Notes under the pieces: model-generated
The model's input: the letters and a program-made list of their open reading frames with translations, nothing else
Database searches by the model: none
Told to the model about the DNA's origin: nothing
Shown here: one piece after another, positions 27,112 through 34,475 of the stretch
Layout of the letters: every line of letters begins with the position of its first letter
Numbering within the stretch: position 1 is the stretch's first letter
Program-made: the position numbers and the translations under genes
Assembly: GCA_025210455.1 (NCBI GenBank)
Contig: JAOARQ010000059.1
Coordinates: 22,400 to 86,399, forward strand
Reading direction: 5' to 3'
Source of the DNA: Pelagimonas sp.
GTDB taxonomy: Bacteria > Pseudomonadota > Alphaproteobacteria > Rhodobacterales > Rhodobacteraceae
Length of the DNA: 64,000 nt

Positions 27112-27513
27112 ATGAAACGAACGCAGTCAGACCTCAGATCCGTCGCAAAAATCCGCATGCAACTGTCGGAGAACCTCAAGGAACTTGTCCAGCGCAAAGG
27201 CGGCAACGCCTCTCAGTTCGCCCGTGACACAGGCATCAACCGCACCCAGTTCAATCGCTATCTGATTGGGGAAAGCTGGCCGCGTCCGGATGTCCTTGAT
27301 CGCATATGCCAGTACACGGGCACCGACGCTCGGATCATGACAAAGCCGCTTGCGGAAATTGAGGGTGCCGACAATGCGGAAATCCAGCTGCTGCGCAGCG
27401 AGATGGCGGCTATCTCGACCCTTACAGCCCACGCCCTGGATGATCGGGAATGGTCGCTTGTCGAACAGGCGAACCAGATCGCAAACGCGGCTCTAGAGGG
27501 GGATGGCGAATGA
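27112..27513 (+). CDS. XRE-family (Cro/CI) transcription regulator
   Basis: A 133-residue protein with a helix-turn-helix of the Cro/CI type at about residues 20-70 (NASQFARDTGINRTQFNRYL). A second half rich in Glu and Ala may dimerise. It diverges from the phage methyltransferase fragment with a short gap that would hold both promoters, a usual place for a phage-type repressor. Its stop overlaps the next ATG (ATGA). It probably controls the remnant element. Confidence 0.75.
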   Translation: MKRTQSDLRSVAKIRMQLSENLKELVQRKGGNASQFARDTGINRTQFNRYLIGESWPRPDVLDRICQYTGTDARIMTKPLAEIEGADNAEIQLLRSEMAAISTLTAHALDDREWSLVEQANQIANAALEGDGE

Positions 27514-27920
27514 CCAATCAAAGCATGCCAGAGCGCGTGAAATTGGACCCTGATTACAATGGTCATGATAGCCAGGTAATCGGATGGGCGCACGATGCGG
27601 TTGAAGACGATTGGCCCGAATACATCCGTGCCGATGCGATCACACCGCAGATTGCAGCGAAAACGCTGCTGGCCGCAGAAGAAAGCTTCCTATCGGGCGG
27701 GCCAGCAACAGAGCAATTTCTGTCCATGAGTATCGCGGCCTGTTTTGCTGCGCAGGCATATGAAAAAGGTTTCGGTGATCAAGCCATCTCCTCCATGGCG
27801 CGGACCTTCCTGATCGCCCTTATTGACCCAATGGATGAGCGACTTGATTACCTCCGCGCTGACCCAGTTTCTGGGGAGGCTGTGCGCCAAGCGCGTGCGG
27901 CAGGAAAGGGAGGAGGGTGA
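27510..27920 (+). CDS. Unknown protein of the integrated element
   Basis: A 136-residue acidic protein starting MTNQSMPERVKLDPDYNGHD. Helical pattern in the second half (EQFLSMSIAACFAAQAYEKG). No family recognised. It overlaps both neighbours by a few bases (ATGA at each end), so it is translated as part of the regulator - this - HTH protein - integrase unit. Confidence 0.55.
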   Translation: MTNQSMPERVKLDPDYNGHDSQVIGWAHDAVEDDWPEYIRADAITPQIAAKTLLAAEESFLSGGPATEQFLSMSIAACFAAQAYEKGFGDQAISSMARTFLIALIDPMDERLDYLRADPVSGEAVRQARAAGKGGG

Positions 27921-28186
27921 TGAGCAAACGCGTCAATATGTATTCGCCGAGCCCAATCTACTTTTCCGAAAGGCAAACAGCAGAGTTTCTGGGCTACAGC
28001 GTTGAGTGGCTCCGCAAAAATGTCCTCCAGCTAGAGCAACAGTACGGGTTCCCGCGCATTGACCCCGCTATCGGCAAGCGCCATGCTCCGTCAATTGAGG
28101 TATGGGCACAAGAGCGCAACAGTCGCCACCGCCAAATCGAGCAGGTTAAAACTCACTCTGCAACGGGGAATACCCATGCCTTCTGA
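27920..28186 (+). CDS. Small helix-turn-helix protein, excisionase-like
   Basis: An 88-residue protein with a MerR/AlpA-type helix-turn-helix (FSERQTAEFLGYSVEWLRKN) followed by PRIDPAIGKRHAPSIEVW, the recognition loop seen in excisionase/AlpA proteins. GGAGGAGG just upstream is a strong ribosome site. It overlaps the start of the integrase gene by 11 bases, the typical order xis-int. It likely directs excision or regulates the integrase. Confidence 0.7.
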   Translation: MSKRVNMYSPSPIYFSERQTAEFLGYSVEWLRKNVLQLEQQYGFPRIDPAIGKRHAPSIEVWAQERNSRHRQIEQVKTHSATGNTHAF

Positions 28187-29405
28187 ATTTCCAGCATCCT
28201 TATGGGATGATAGCGATCCGCTATATGCGCCCTTTCTCAAAAGGAAAAAAGGGCGCTACGCCTACTGGCAGCCCTCAAAGAAATACATTGATCACGGGTG
28301 GCAACTCAAAAGCTACCGCCTTGATGGCGAGCTGAATGATGGCAACGATCTTGACCGAGCGCGTCACTGTCGCGAACTAACGCGCGAACTACTGACCTGG
28401 TGGGATGGTGAAACAAGCTCCGGCCTTCAAGAAGGGACGTGGGGCTGGCTAATCGGCAGGTATTTCGCCGATGACCATTCTTCAATCAACGACGCCTCAC
28501 CTGCTACGCGAGATGGATACAAAAAGTTTATCCCAAAAATCGCCGATGCAATCGGCGAGGTTCTTATCAGCGACACTGATTACGCGGCAATGACGTCTTG
28601 GCGCCGCATGATGGAAGAAAACGGCAGATCTACGCACTACATAAAAAAATGGTTCACTCACTTCGGTCTTGTCGTCAGCCACGGGATAAAATTGGAAATC
28701 CCAAGATGCCAAACCATCAAGGATATTCGGCGTGAAATGCGAATTTCCGCCGCCCCCCGCAGAACGACCTTCGCCAACCGATCGCAAATAGATGCGGTTG
28801 TCGAAAAGGCTGACGCCTCGGGTAAAGGGTACTTGGCGCTCGCCATTCTACTACGGTTCGAGTTCGCGCTGAGAGGCGTTGACGTTTACGGCCAATGGAG
28901 CCCCACAGAGGGACGAGAAGGCGGCATTCAGCACAATGGGCGGTTCTGGGATGGCGGACTGACTTGGGACATGGTTTCGCAAGACCTGACCCGGTTCAGC
29001 AAAGTGATCTCAAAGACGCAAAAGTCTCTACCAGAGCCCTACACCTTTGACTTAACCGCAACCCCTCACATACAGCAAAGACTAGCAAACATCCCTGCAG
29101 ACGCCAGATTTGGCCCGGTGATAAAGCTATCTGACGGCATGCCTCCCAAGCAAGATGTGATCCCTCAAGCATTCCGCAGGATCGTCAGATCTCTCGGTAT
29201 GCCAGAGTTGCAAATTAGGGACGCACGGTCAGGGGCAATCACAGAAGCTAAGAGCCTTGTCGATCCTCTCACACTGAGAAATGCAGCACAGCACACGCAA
29301 ATGCAAACAACGGATATATACGTCCGAGACAGATCAGATAGCGCAAATCGCGTTGTGCAACTGCGTCAAAGAGCGGTCAAGGAATCAGAGACAACAACAG
29401 GCTGA
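28176..29405 (+). CDS. Tyrosine-type site-specific integrase
   Basis: A 409-residue recombinase. Catalytic residues in the C-terminal half: first Arg in RFEFALRGVD (Arg233), the second box IRDARSGAITEA with Asp in place of the usual His of HxxR, His373 in AAQHTQMQ, and nucleophile Tyr382 in TTDIYVRD. It follows the excisionase-like gene by overlap and ends 84 bases from the 3' end of tRNA-His, which is the expected attachment site. Codons are AT-richer than the host average. Apparently intact. Confidence 0.9.
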   Translation: MPSEFPASLWDDSDPLYAPFLKRKKGRYAYWQPSKKYIDHGWQLKSYRLDGELNDGNDLDRARHCRELTRELLTWWDGETSSGLQEGTWGWLIGRYFADDHSSINDASPATRDGYKKFIPKIADAIGEVLISDTDYAAMTSWRRMMEENGRSTHYIKKWFTHFGLVVSHGIKLEIPRCQTIKDIRREMRISAAPRRTTFANRSQIDAVVEKADASGKGYLALAILLRFEFALRGVDVYGQWSPTEGREGGIQHNGRFWDGGLTWDMVSQDLTRFSKVISKTQKSLPEPYTFDLTATPHIQQRLANIPADARFGPVIKLSDGMPPKQDVIPQAFRRIVRSLGMPELQIRDARSGAITEAKSLVDPLTLRNAAQHTQMQTTDIYVRDRSDSANRVVQLRQRAVKESETTTG

Positions 29406-29433
29406 GGGAACCGCGAGGGAACTTTGAGGGAAC
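29404..29433 (+). repeat. Three 11-base-spaced GAGGGAAC repeats next to the integrase
   Basis: GAGGGAAC occurs at 29404, 29415 and 29426, one per helical turn, between the integrase stop and tRNA-His. This is the position and layout of integrase or excisionase arm-type binding sites; the role is inferred. Confidence 0.55.
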
Positions 29434-29488
29434 CGCATTCTAGCTGCGCTTTCTCATCTGCTAAAAAGCTAGAAATTTTTGGGGTTTA

Positions 29489-29565
29489 TGGTACCACCTC
29501 CCCGGCTCGAACGGGGGACCTCCTGATCCACAATCAGGCGCTCTAACCAACTGAGCTAAGGCGGC
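29489..29565 (-). tRNA. tRNA-His (anticodon GTG)
   Basis: The minus strand folds into a full cloverleaf with acceptor GCCGCCT / AGGTGGT, anticodon loop TTGTGGA (anticodon GTG, His), T-loop TTCGAGC and encoded CCA. The discriminator is A73 and there is no encoded extra G at position -1; the acceptor opens with a G1-U72 pair. This is the known atypical alphaproteobacterial tRNA-His type. The adjacent integrase suggests that its 3' end is the attachment site of the element to the left. Confidence 0.95.
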
Positions 29566-29724
29566 ACTGAGGGGCGATTTACAAACTGTGCCGGATGAAT
29601 GCAAGAGCGAATCCCAAGAAAATCGCATCAAAGCGCAACTTCCTGTCGATCTTGCCAAATGCGTCCCGGCCCGCTATCCCGCGAAGACACCCGCACGGGT
29701 GGATGAGCAACTGGGATGGACATC

Positions 29725-29913
29725 ATGGGCATCAACGACGAACGCGACATCGAAGCCAACCTGCAGATCGGCCCCACCGATCAGGGAATGGTCCGCCTGT
29801 TCATTTACGCTGGCGATTTGGAAATTCCGATGGATTTCGACCCGGAAGAAGCCGAAGAAATCGCCGAAGAGCTGCGCGCCGCCGCTGCCACAGCCCGCAA
29901 CGTGAAAAAATAG
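29725..29913 (+). CDS. Small acidic protein (DUF6324-like)
   Basis: A 62-residue, strongly acidic protein: MGINDERDIEANLQIGPTDQ and FDPEEAEEIAEELRAAAATA with a helical C-terminal half. It resembles the small DUF6324 family of Rhodobacteraceae (name from memory). The ATG at 29725 has GGATGG about six bases upstream; the ATG at 29716 would add three residues. Function unknown. Ends 9 bases from the convergent mmcB gene. Confidence 0.6.
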   Translation: MGINDERDIEANLQIGPTDQGMVRLFIYAGDLEIPMDFDPEEAEEIAEELRAAAATARNVKK

Positions 29914-29922
29914 TCAGGCCGC

Positions 29923-30390
29923 CTAGGGCCTGTTGGCGTCCAGCAGACCTGACAGGCGCGGATCGCGTAACAACTGCAATCTGCGCGCCGCATCCATGGC
30001 GAATTTACGGGTGATTTTGCTGCGCCGTGCGCCTGCCAGTTTGTGTTCTGGGGCGGGGCGCAGGATTTCAGCATCATAGCCGTCTGCAATAATCAGCCCC
30101 GCGTCCTGCGGTAAGACTTCGGTCGGGAAATGCGCATCGACCGCCCAGAAATAGCGGTCACACCAGGGCAGGTAGCCCTGCCATTTAGCGTCACTTTGGA
30201 AATCAGCCAGACTGGATTTACATTCGATAATCCAGATCTCACCCTTGGCACCCACTGCGCAGACATCAACACGCAGCCCCCTGTCGGGCACAAATTCCTC
30301 AAGGGTTGCAAAGCCATGGCTGCGCAGGTGACGACAAACGCCACGCGCCAGAACTTGCCCCGGCATCATCTTTTGATCCGCATGTTCCAT
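29923..30390 (-). CDS. mmcB: MmcB-family DNA repair protein
   Basis: A 155-residue protein with the MmcB/DUF nuclease-like core: PGQVLARGVCRHL, then VDVCAVGAKGEIWIIECKSS (D...ExK, the catalytic pattern of PD-(D/E)XK nucleases) and LPWCDRYFWAV. MmcB in Caulobacter is DNA-damage-induced. Here an exact SOS box (30403-30417) lies 12 bases ahead of the ATG at 30390, agreeing with that. The frame is open to 30444 but would include the operator. The last codons and stop resemble one end of the inverted-repeat element 700 bases away. Confidence 0.8.
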   Translation of the reverse strand: MEHADQKMMPGQVLARGVCRHLRSHGFATLEEFVPDRGLRVDVCAVGAKGEIWIIECKSSLADFQSDAKWQGYLPWCDRYFWAVDAHFPTEVLPQDAGLIIADGYDAEILRPAPEHKLAGARRSKITRKFAMDAARRLQLLRDPRLSGLLDANRP

Positions 30391-30402
30391 CCAGACACAA
30401 AA

Positions 30403-30417
30403 GAACATTAACAGAAC
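30403..30417 (-). promoter_or_regulatory. LexA (SOS) box of mmcB
   Basis: The minus strand reads GTTC-TGTTAAT-GTTC, an exact match to the alphaproteobacterial LexA site GTTC-N7-GTTC. It ends 12 bases before the mmcB start codon, so LexA bound here would block transcription or initiation. Confidence 0.85.
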
Positions 30418-30500
30418 ATATGCAAGCCCCTTGCGCCCGCCCATTGGAAGACATAGATCCCCCCTTGGCGGGCTTCTGCCCTTTCCGTGTCACGGGTACA

Positions 30501-30640
30501 TTCCGGTGGCCTTAAGCAAATCCGAGGGAGCTGGCTCTGTCGTGGTCCTGGCTTCGTTACCTGGCGCCCACCTGTATATACAGGTCCTCGGGAATGCGTA
30601 ACCCACACGTCTGCGCGCGGTTCCCGCCACCTTTGCGCCC
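30501..30640 (+). ncRNA. ssrS: Structured RNA, probably 6S RNA
   Basis: No reading frame, but nested complementary pieces in the right order form one long rod: GGTGGC/GCCACC (outer), GGGA/TCCC, CGTG/CACG, GTTAC/GTAAC and the apical ACCTGTATATACAGGT hairpin (30570-30585). A rod with a large internal bulge and the sequence block CGCCCACCTG...CAGGTCCTCGGGAAT resemble alphaproteobacterial 6S RNA, which binds the sigma-70 RNA polymerase. This is from memory of the family. Exact ends are uncertain. The opposite strand cannot be excluded, as the fold is nearly symmetric. Confidence 0.5.
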
Positions 30641-30646
30641 CCAAGA

Positions 30647-30909
30647 GCCTGTTGACATTCACCCCGCGCCCCCGGCGCGAGACGAATTTTGCTCAGCGCT
30701 AGGCATTTTGACCGCCGTGATCTGGTTGATCACGAGGAAAAAATAACGCCGCGATGGGCAAAATGCGCCGCGTCTCTGTGAGATTTGGACAAAATCCACC
30801 ATCGCGGCGTTATTTTGGCTCGAAAAGGGGCCACCTTTACATCACCAAAATGCCTGACGCTGGTGGATTTTGGTCTCAAACCGGAGGCGCGGGGTGAATG
30901 TCAACAGGC
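30647..30909. mobile_element. 263-bp non-coding element with 24-bp terminal inverted repeats (MITE-like)
   Basis: The ends 30647-30670 and 30886-30909 are perfect 24-base inverted repeats starting GCCTGTTGACATTCACCCC. Inside lie three more inverted repeats: 30740-30757 with 30799-30816 (18 bp), 30701-30710 with 30846-30855 (10 bp), and 30791-30801 with 30861-30871 (11 bp); several are mutually exclusive. No protein is encoded. No clear target-site duplication is seen. It may be a miniature transposable element or a folded regulatory RNA. Confidence 0.7.
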
Positions 30910-30924
30910 CCTAGAAACAGCAAA

Positions 30925-30948
30925 AACCGCGCAGCGGGCTGCGCGGTT
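30925..30948 (-). terminator. Rho-independent terminator of the small membrane protein gene
   Basis: AACCGCGCAG pairs with CTGCGCGGTT, and the minus strand continues with TTT after the stem. It lies 24 bases after the stop of the minus-strand membrane protein gene at 30972. Confidence 0.8.
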
Positions 30949-30971
30949 GTCTTAAAGGCCTGAAGGCTGGA

Positions 30972-31307
30972 TTAGCGCTGCAGGCGCTTTTTCAGCAGAG
31001 TCTGGCTATCGTTTTCCGCAGGCACGGTCAGCGGTACCAGATCAGGTGTCATCTGGGTCTGACGCTTGCCACCACCGGGGGTATCATCATCAGACAGGCG
31101 CATGATCGCGATGGAAAACTGCACACCGGCAAAGACGATCCCGTTGAAGATCCACAGCATCAGCACAGCGACAAAGCCCACATTGCTGGTGGAAATCAGG
31201 TGCCATAGATTGGCAACATTCAGCCAAAGCAGCAGGCCGACGAACAGCGCGGACACGCCAAAACCAATGATCACCTGCGTGATATACATCTGAATGAGAC
31301 GAGGCAT
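30972..31307 (-). CDS. Small two-helix membrane protein
   Basis: A 111-residue protein: two hydrophobic segments (about residues 9-28 and 40-66) and a polar tail (GGGKRQTQMTPDLVPLTVPA) that should be cytoplasmic. AAGGAG eight bases before the ATG at 31307 sets the start. The family is not recognised beyond being a typical small conserved membrane protein of this group. Transcribed alone, with its own terminator. Confidence 0.65.
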   Translation of the reverse strand: MPRLIQMYITQVIIGFGVSALFVGLLLWLNVANLWHLISTSNVGFVAVLMLWIFNGIVFAGVQFSIAIMRLSDDDTPGGGKRQTQMTPDLVPLTVPAENDSQTLLKKRLQR

Positions 31308-31419
31308 TGCATAAGCTCCTTGCATTCTGGGCTCAGAATACGAGCAACGCCGCCAAGCGCAAGTCAAATTCCCGTCACAATTTGAGAGGGGGCAGATCAA
31401 TGCCCGCCCCCTGCCCGGT

Positions 31420-33477
31420 TCAACCAACCTCTGCGAGGGTCTGACCTTTTTCGAGGCAGTCCAACAGCAGCGGAGACGGGGTCCAGACCAGCGGATCGCT
31501 TGCGGCCAGCGCCTGCAAACGGTCGACGATCTGCGCCACGCCCAATGTATCCGCGTAATGCATCAGCCCGCCCCGCCAGCGGGGGAACCCATAGCCAAAG
31601 ACCAGCACCAGATCGATATCGCGGGCCGTGGCGGCGATACCTTCATGCAGGATATCCGCGGCCTCATTGATCATGGCCAGCAGCATGCGCTCCTGGATCT
31701 CTTGCGTGCTAAGGGGGGTACGGGTGATGCCCGCAGCCTGCGCCTGCGCCAGAACCAGCGCTGCGACCTCATCATCCGCTGCTTTGGTGCCCTCTGCATA
31801 GCTGTACCAGCCGCCACCGGTTTTGCGGCCCAGCTTGCCTGCCTCAACCATCTTGTCGGCGATGGGCACATAGCGGCGGTTTGGGTCGCGGGTGGCGTCC
31901 TGACGGCGGCGATTGGCAAAGGCGATATCAAGACCAGAGAGATCCTGCGCCTCATAGGGGCCCATCGCATAGCCAAAGTCAGTCATGGCGGTGTCGATAT
32001 CCTGCGGCAGGGCGTGATCCATCATCACCGTATCCGCCGCTTCGCGGTAGCGCGCCAGAATGCGGTTGCCGATAAAGCCATCACAGACACCCGAAAGCAC
32101 CGGGATCTTTTTCAGCTTTTTGCCAAGGGCAAATCCAGTGGCCAGCGCCTTGTCAGAAGTGGCGTCGCCCTGAACGATCTCAAGCAGCTTCATGATATGT
32201 GCGGGCGCAAAGAAATGTAGCCCGACAACGCGCGAGGGATCAGCGACGGTCTGAGCGATGTCATTGAGATCAAGGTAAGAAGTGTTTGAGGCCAAGATGG
32301 CCTCGGCGGGCAGCGCGGCTTCCAGTTTAGTAAAGACCTCGCGCTTGACCTCCAGGCTTTCAAAGGCTGCTTCGATGGCCAGTGTGGCGCTTGCTGCGGT
32401 GGTATAGTTGTCAGAAACGGCCAGTCGGGTGCGGCGATCGTGTGCTGCCGCTTCGCTGATCAAGCCACGTTTCAGGCTTTGACCGATGATCTTTTCGACA
32501 TTGTCCTGCGCCCGGGCGACGCCTTGGGCATTGGTTTCCAAAAGCGTCACATGACAGCCCGCATTCAGCAAGGCATAGGCGATGCCCGCGCCCATGGTGC
32601 CGCCACCCACAACGGCGACATGATCGGTTGCCCCGGGGATTTCGGTCAGCTGTGCCGGGGCTTTGGCCGCGCGTTCCGAAAAGAACATATGCCGCAGCGC
32701 GCGTGCCTGATCACCCACCCGCAACTCCATAAAGCTTTGGCGTTCCTCTGCCAGCCCTTCGGACATGGGGCGATCAGAGCTGGCGGCGATCAAATCGATG
32801 GCGCGTTGGGGGGCAATCTGGTGTTTTTGCTTTTTGCTGGCCAATGCGCGGGCGGCGGCGATGGCCACGTCGTCTTTGGCTGGATCAGGCAGGTCGCAGA
32901 CCCGCATGGCCCCCGCCAGCACGCCAGAATCCAGGTCTTTGGCCGCCTGTACCGGATCTGCGGCGATGGCGTCGATCAGGCCGATCTCAAGCGCTTTTTC
33001 CGCTTTCACCGGCTTGCCGGTGGGCACCAGATCAAGCGCGGCTTTCATGCCGATCAGACGCGGGGTGCGCTGGGTGCCCCCTGATCCGGGCACAATCCCA
33101 AGCCCCACTTCGGGCAGGCCAATCTGGATCGCTGGGGCCGCAATGCGATAGCGGCAGGCCAGAGCCAGTTCGCAGCCGCCCCCAAGCGCCACGCCGTTCA
33201 TCGCGGCAATCCACGGCACATCGCTGGCTTCGATCTGGGCCACCACGTCATTCAGATGCGGGGCCACGGCCGGGGCGTCAAATTCCCTGGCATCCCCTCC
33301 GGCGGCAAAGGCACGCCCGGCGCCAGTCAGAATGACCCGCTCAAGCCCCTCTTCGCCCGGTAGACGATCAAGCGCGGCCTGCAGCCCTTCACGGACCGCC
33401 AGTCCAATCGCATTCACCGGGGCATTGACCAGTTCCACAATCGCAAAAGCGCCGTCACGGCGGAAGGTTACGCTCAT
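31420..33477 (-). CDS. FadJ-like bifunctional enoyl-CoA hydratase / 3-hydroxyacyl-CoA dehydrogenase
   Basis: A 685-residue fusion. Residues about 1-190 are a crotonase domain (TGAGRAFAAGGDAREF, NGVALGGGCELALACRYR). From about 290 an NAD-binding 3-hydroxyacyl-CoA dehydrogenase follows (VVGGGTMGAGIAYALLNAG, LHFFAPAHIMKLLEIV, GVCDGFIGNRIL), with the C-terminal domain holding GYGFPRWRGGLMHYAD. It carries out the two middle steps of fatty-acid beta-oxidation. AGGAG six bases before the ATG at 33477 makes this the start rather than 33483. It follows a short-chain dehydrogenase gene after a terminator-like hairpin. Confidence 0.92.
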   Translation of the reverse strand: MSVTFRRDGAFAIVELVNAPVNAIGLAVREGLQAALDRLPGEEGLERVILTGAGRAFAAGGDAREFDAPAVAPHLNDVVAQIEASDVPWIAAMNGVALGGGCELALACRYRIAAPAIQIGLPEVGLGIVPGSGGTQRTPRLIGMKAALDLVPTGKPVKAEKALEIGLIDAIAADPVQAAKDLDSGVLAGAMRVCDLPDPAKDDVAIAAARALASKKQKHQIAPQRAIDLIAASSDRPMSEGLAEERQSFMELRVGDQARALRHMFFSERAAKAPAQLTEIPGATDHVAVVGGGTMGAGIAYALLNAGCHVTLLETNAQGVARAQDNVEKIIGQSLKRGLISEAAAHDRRTRLAVSDNYTTAASATLAIEAAFESLEVKREVFTKLEAALPAEAILASNTSYLDLNDIAQTVADPSRVVGLHFFAPAHIMKLLEIVQGDATSDKALATGFALGKKLKKIPVLSGVCDGFIGNRILARYREAADTVMMDHALPQDIDTAMTDFGYAMGPYEAQDLSGLDIAFANRRRQDATRDPNRRYVPIADKMVEAGKLGRKTGGGWYSYAEGTKAADDEVAALVLAQAQAAGITRTPLSTQEIQERMLLAMINEAADILHEGIAATARDIDLVLVFGYGFPRWRGGLMHYADTLGVAQIVDRLQALAASDPLVWTPSPLLLDCLEKGQTLAEVG

Positions 33478-33500
33478 TTTCATCTCCTGGGTTGGATCAA

Positions 33501-33527
33501 AAGAAAAGGCCCGGTCTGTGCCGGGCC
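33501..33527 (-). terminator. Terminator or attenuator between SDR and fadJ-like genes
   Basis: A 7-bp stem GGCCCGG / CCGGGCC (minus strand) is followed by TTTTCTT. It lies 11 bases after the SDR stop and 24 bases before the fadJ-like start, so it should reduce read-through into fadJ. Confidence 0.7.
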
Positions 33528-33537
33528 GGGATCAGGG

Positions 33538-34299
33538 TTAGCGCTGCGGCAGGCGCACGGCCCCGTCAACGCGAATGGTTTCCCCGTTCAGATAGGGATT
33601 GGCGATGATCTGCGTTGCCATCAGCGCATATTCCGCCGGCATCCCCAGACGGTGGGGGAACGGAATATTGGCCACGATGCCTGCGGTGGTTTCCTCGGGC
33701 AGACCTTCCATCATCGGCGTGTTGAATAGACCCGGCGCAATCGCCATGACGCGCACGCCCTGTTTGGCCATTTCGCGCGCGGCGGGCAGGCACATTGAGG
33801 CAATCGCCCCCTTTGACGCGGCATAGGCGGTCTGACCAAACTGACCATCCTGAAAGGCGATAGAGGCGGTGTTGATCACCACGCCACGTTCACCTGTGTC
33901 CAGTGCCTCTTGTTCCATCATCTGACGGGCGGCGTGGGACATGACATAGTAGGTGCCAAAGAGGTTCACCTTGAGAACCTTTTCGAACAGATCAGTCGAC
34001 AGCTTGCCTTCGCGGCCCACGATACGGGCGGCCCAGCCCAGACCGGCGCAGTTCACCGCGATGCGGGCGCCGCCCAGCTGTGCTTTGATCGTGTCAAAGG
34101 CGGCGGCAACCGAAGCTTCATCACTGACATCGGTTTTGATCGCCAGAGCGCCGATCTCGGTGGCGACGGATTGCGCGCGGTCTTCATCGAAATCGAGAAT
34201 GGCAACCCGCGCCCCATCCGCTGCAAATCTGCGTGCGGTGGCTTCGCCCAGACCGCTTGCGCCGCCTGTAACAACGGCAACCTTACCTGAAATGTCCAT
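33538..34299 (-). CDS. Short-chain dehydrogenase (type II 3-hydroxyacyl-CoA dehydrogenase-like)
   Basis: A 253-residue SDR: NAD motif TGGASGLG at about residue 12, NCAG, catalytic Ser in NTASIAFQ and YAASK. The acidic residue after the second strand (ILDFDED) indicates NAD rather than NADP. The overall sequence is close to the HSD10 type that oxidises 3-hydroxyacyl-CoA, fitting its place just upstream of the FadJ-like gene. GGAGG before the ATG at 34299 sets the start. Confidence 0.85.
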   Translation of the reverse strand: MDISGKVAVVTGGASGLGEATARRFAADGARVAILDFDEDRAQSVATEIGALAIKTDVSDEASVAAAFDTIKAQLGGARIAVNCAGLGWAARIVGREGKLSTDLFEKVLKVNLFGTYYVMSHAARQMMEQEALDTGERGVVINTASIAFQDGQFGQTAYAASKGAIASMCLPAAREMAKQGVRVMAIAPGLFNTPMMEGLPEETTAGIVANIPFPHRLGMPAEYALMATQIIANPYLNGETIRVDGAVRLPQR

Positions 34300-34475
34300 A
34301 AATCTTTCCTCCGGTTTTGGGCGGGGTGGCCCAAGTCTTTTGCGGCTTCGCCTGAAGTTGCAAAGCCTCCTCTCCCGTTTGGGATATCCATAATGCAGTT
34401 GCAGCATCAGCGCACGGGGCGATTTGCGTAAAATCGCCCCCCGACTGTTTTTGTACTGTTCAGGTCATGGTCGGA

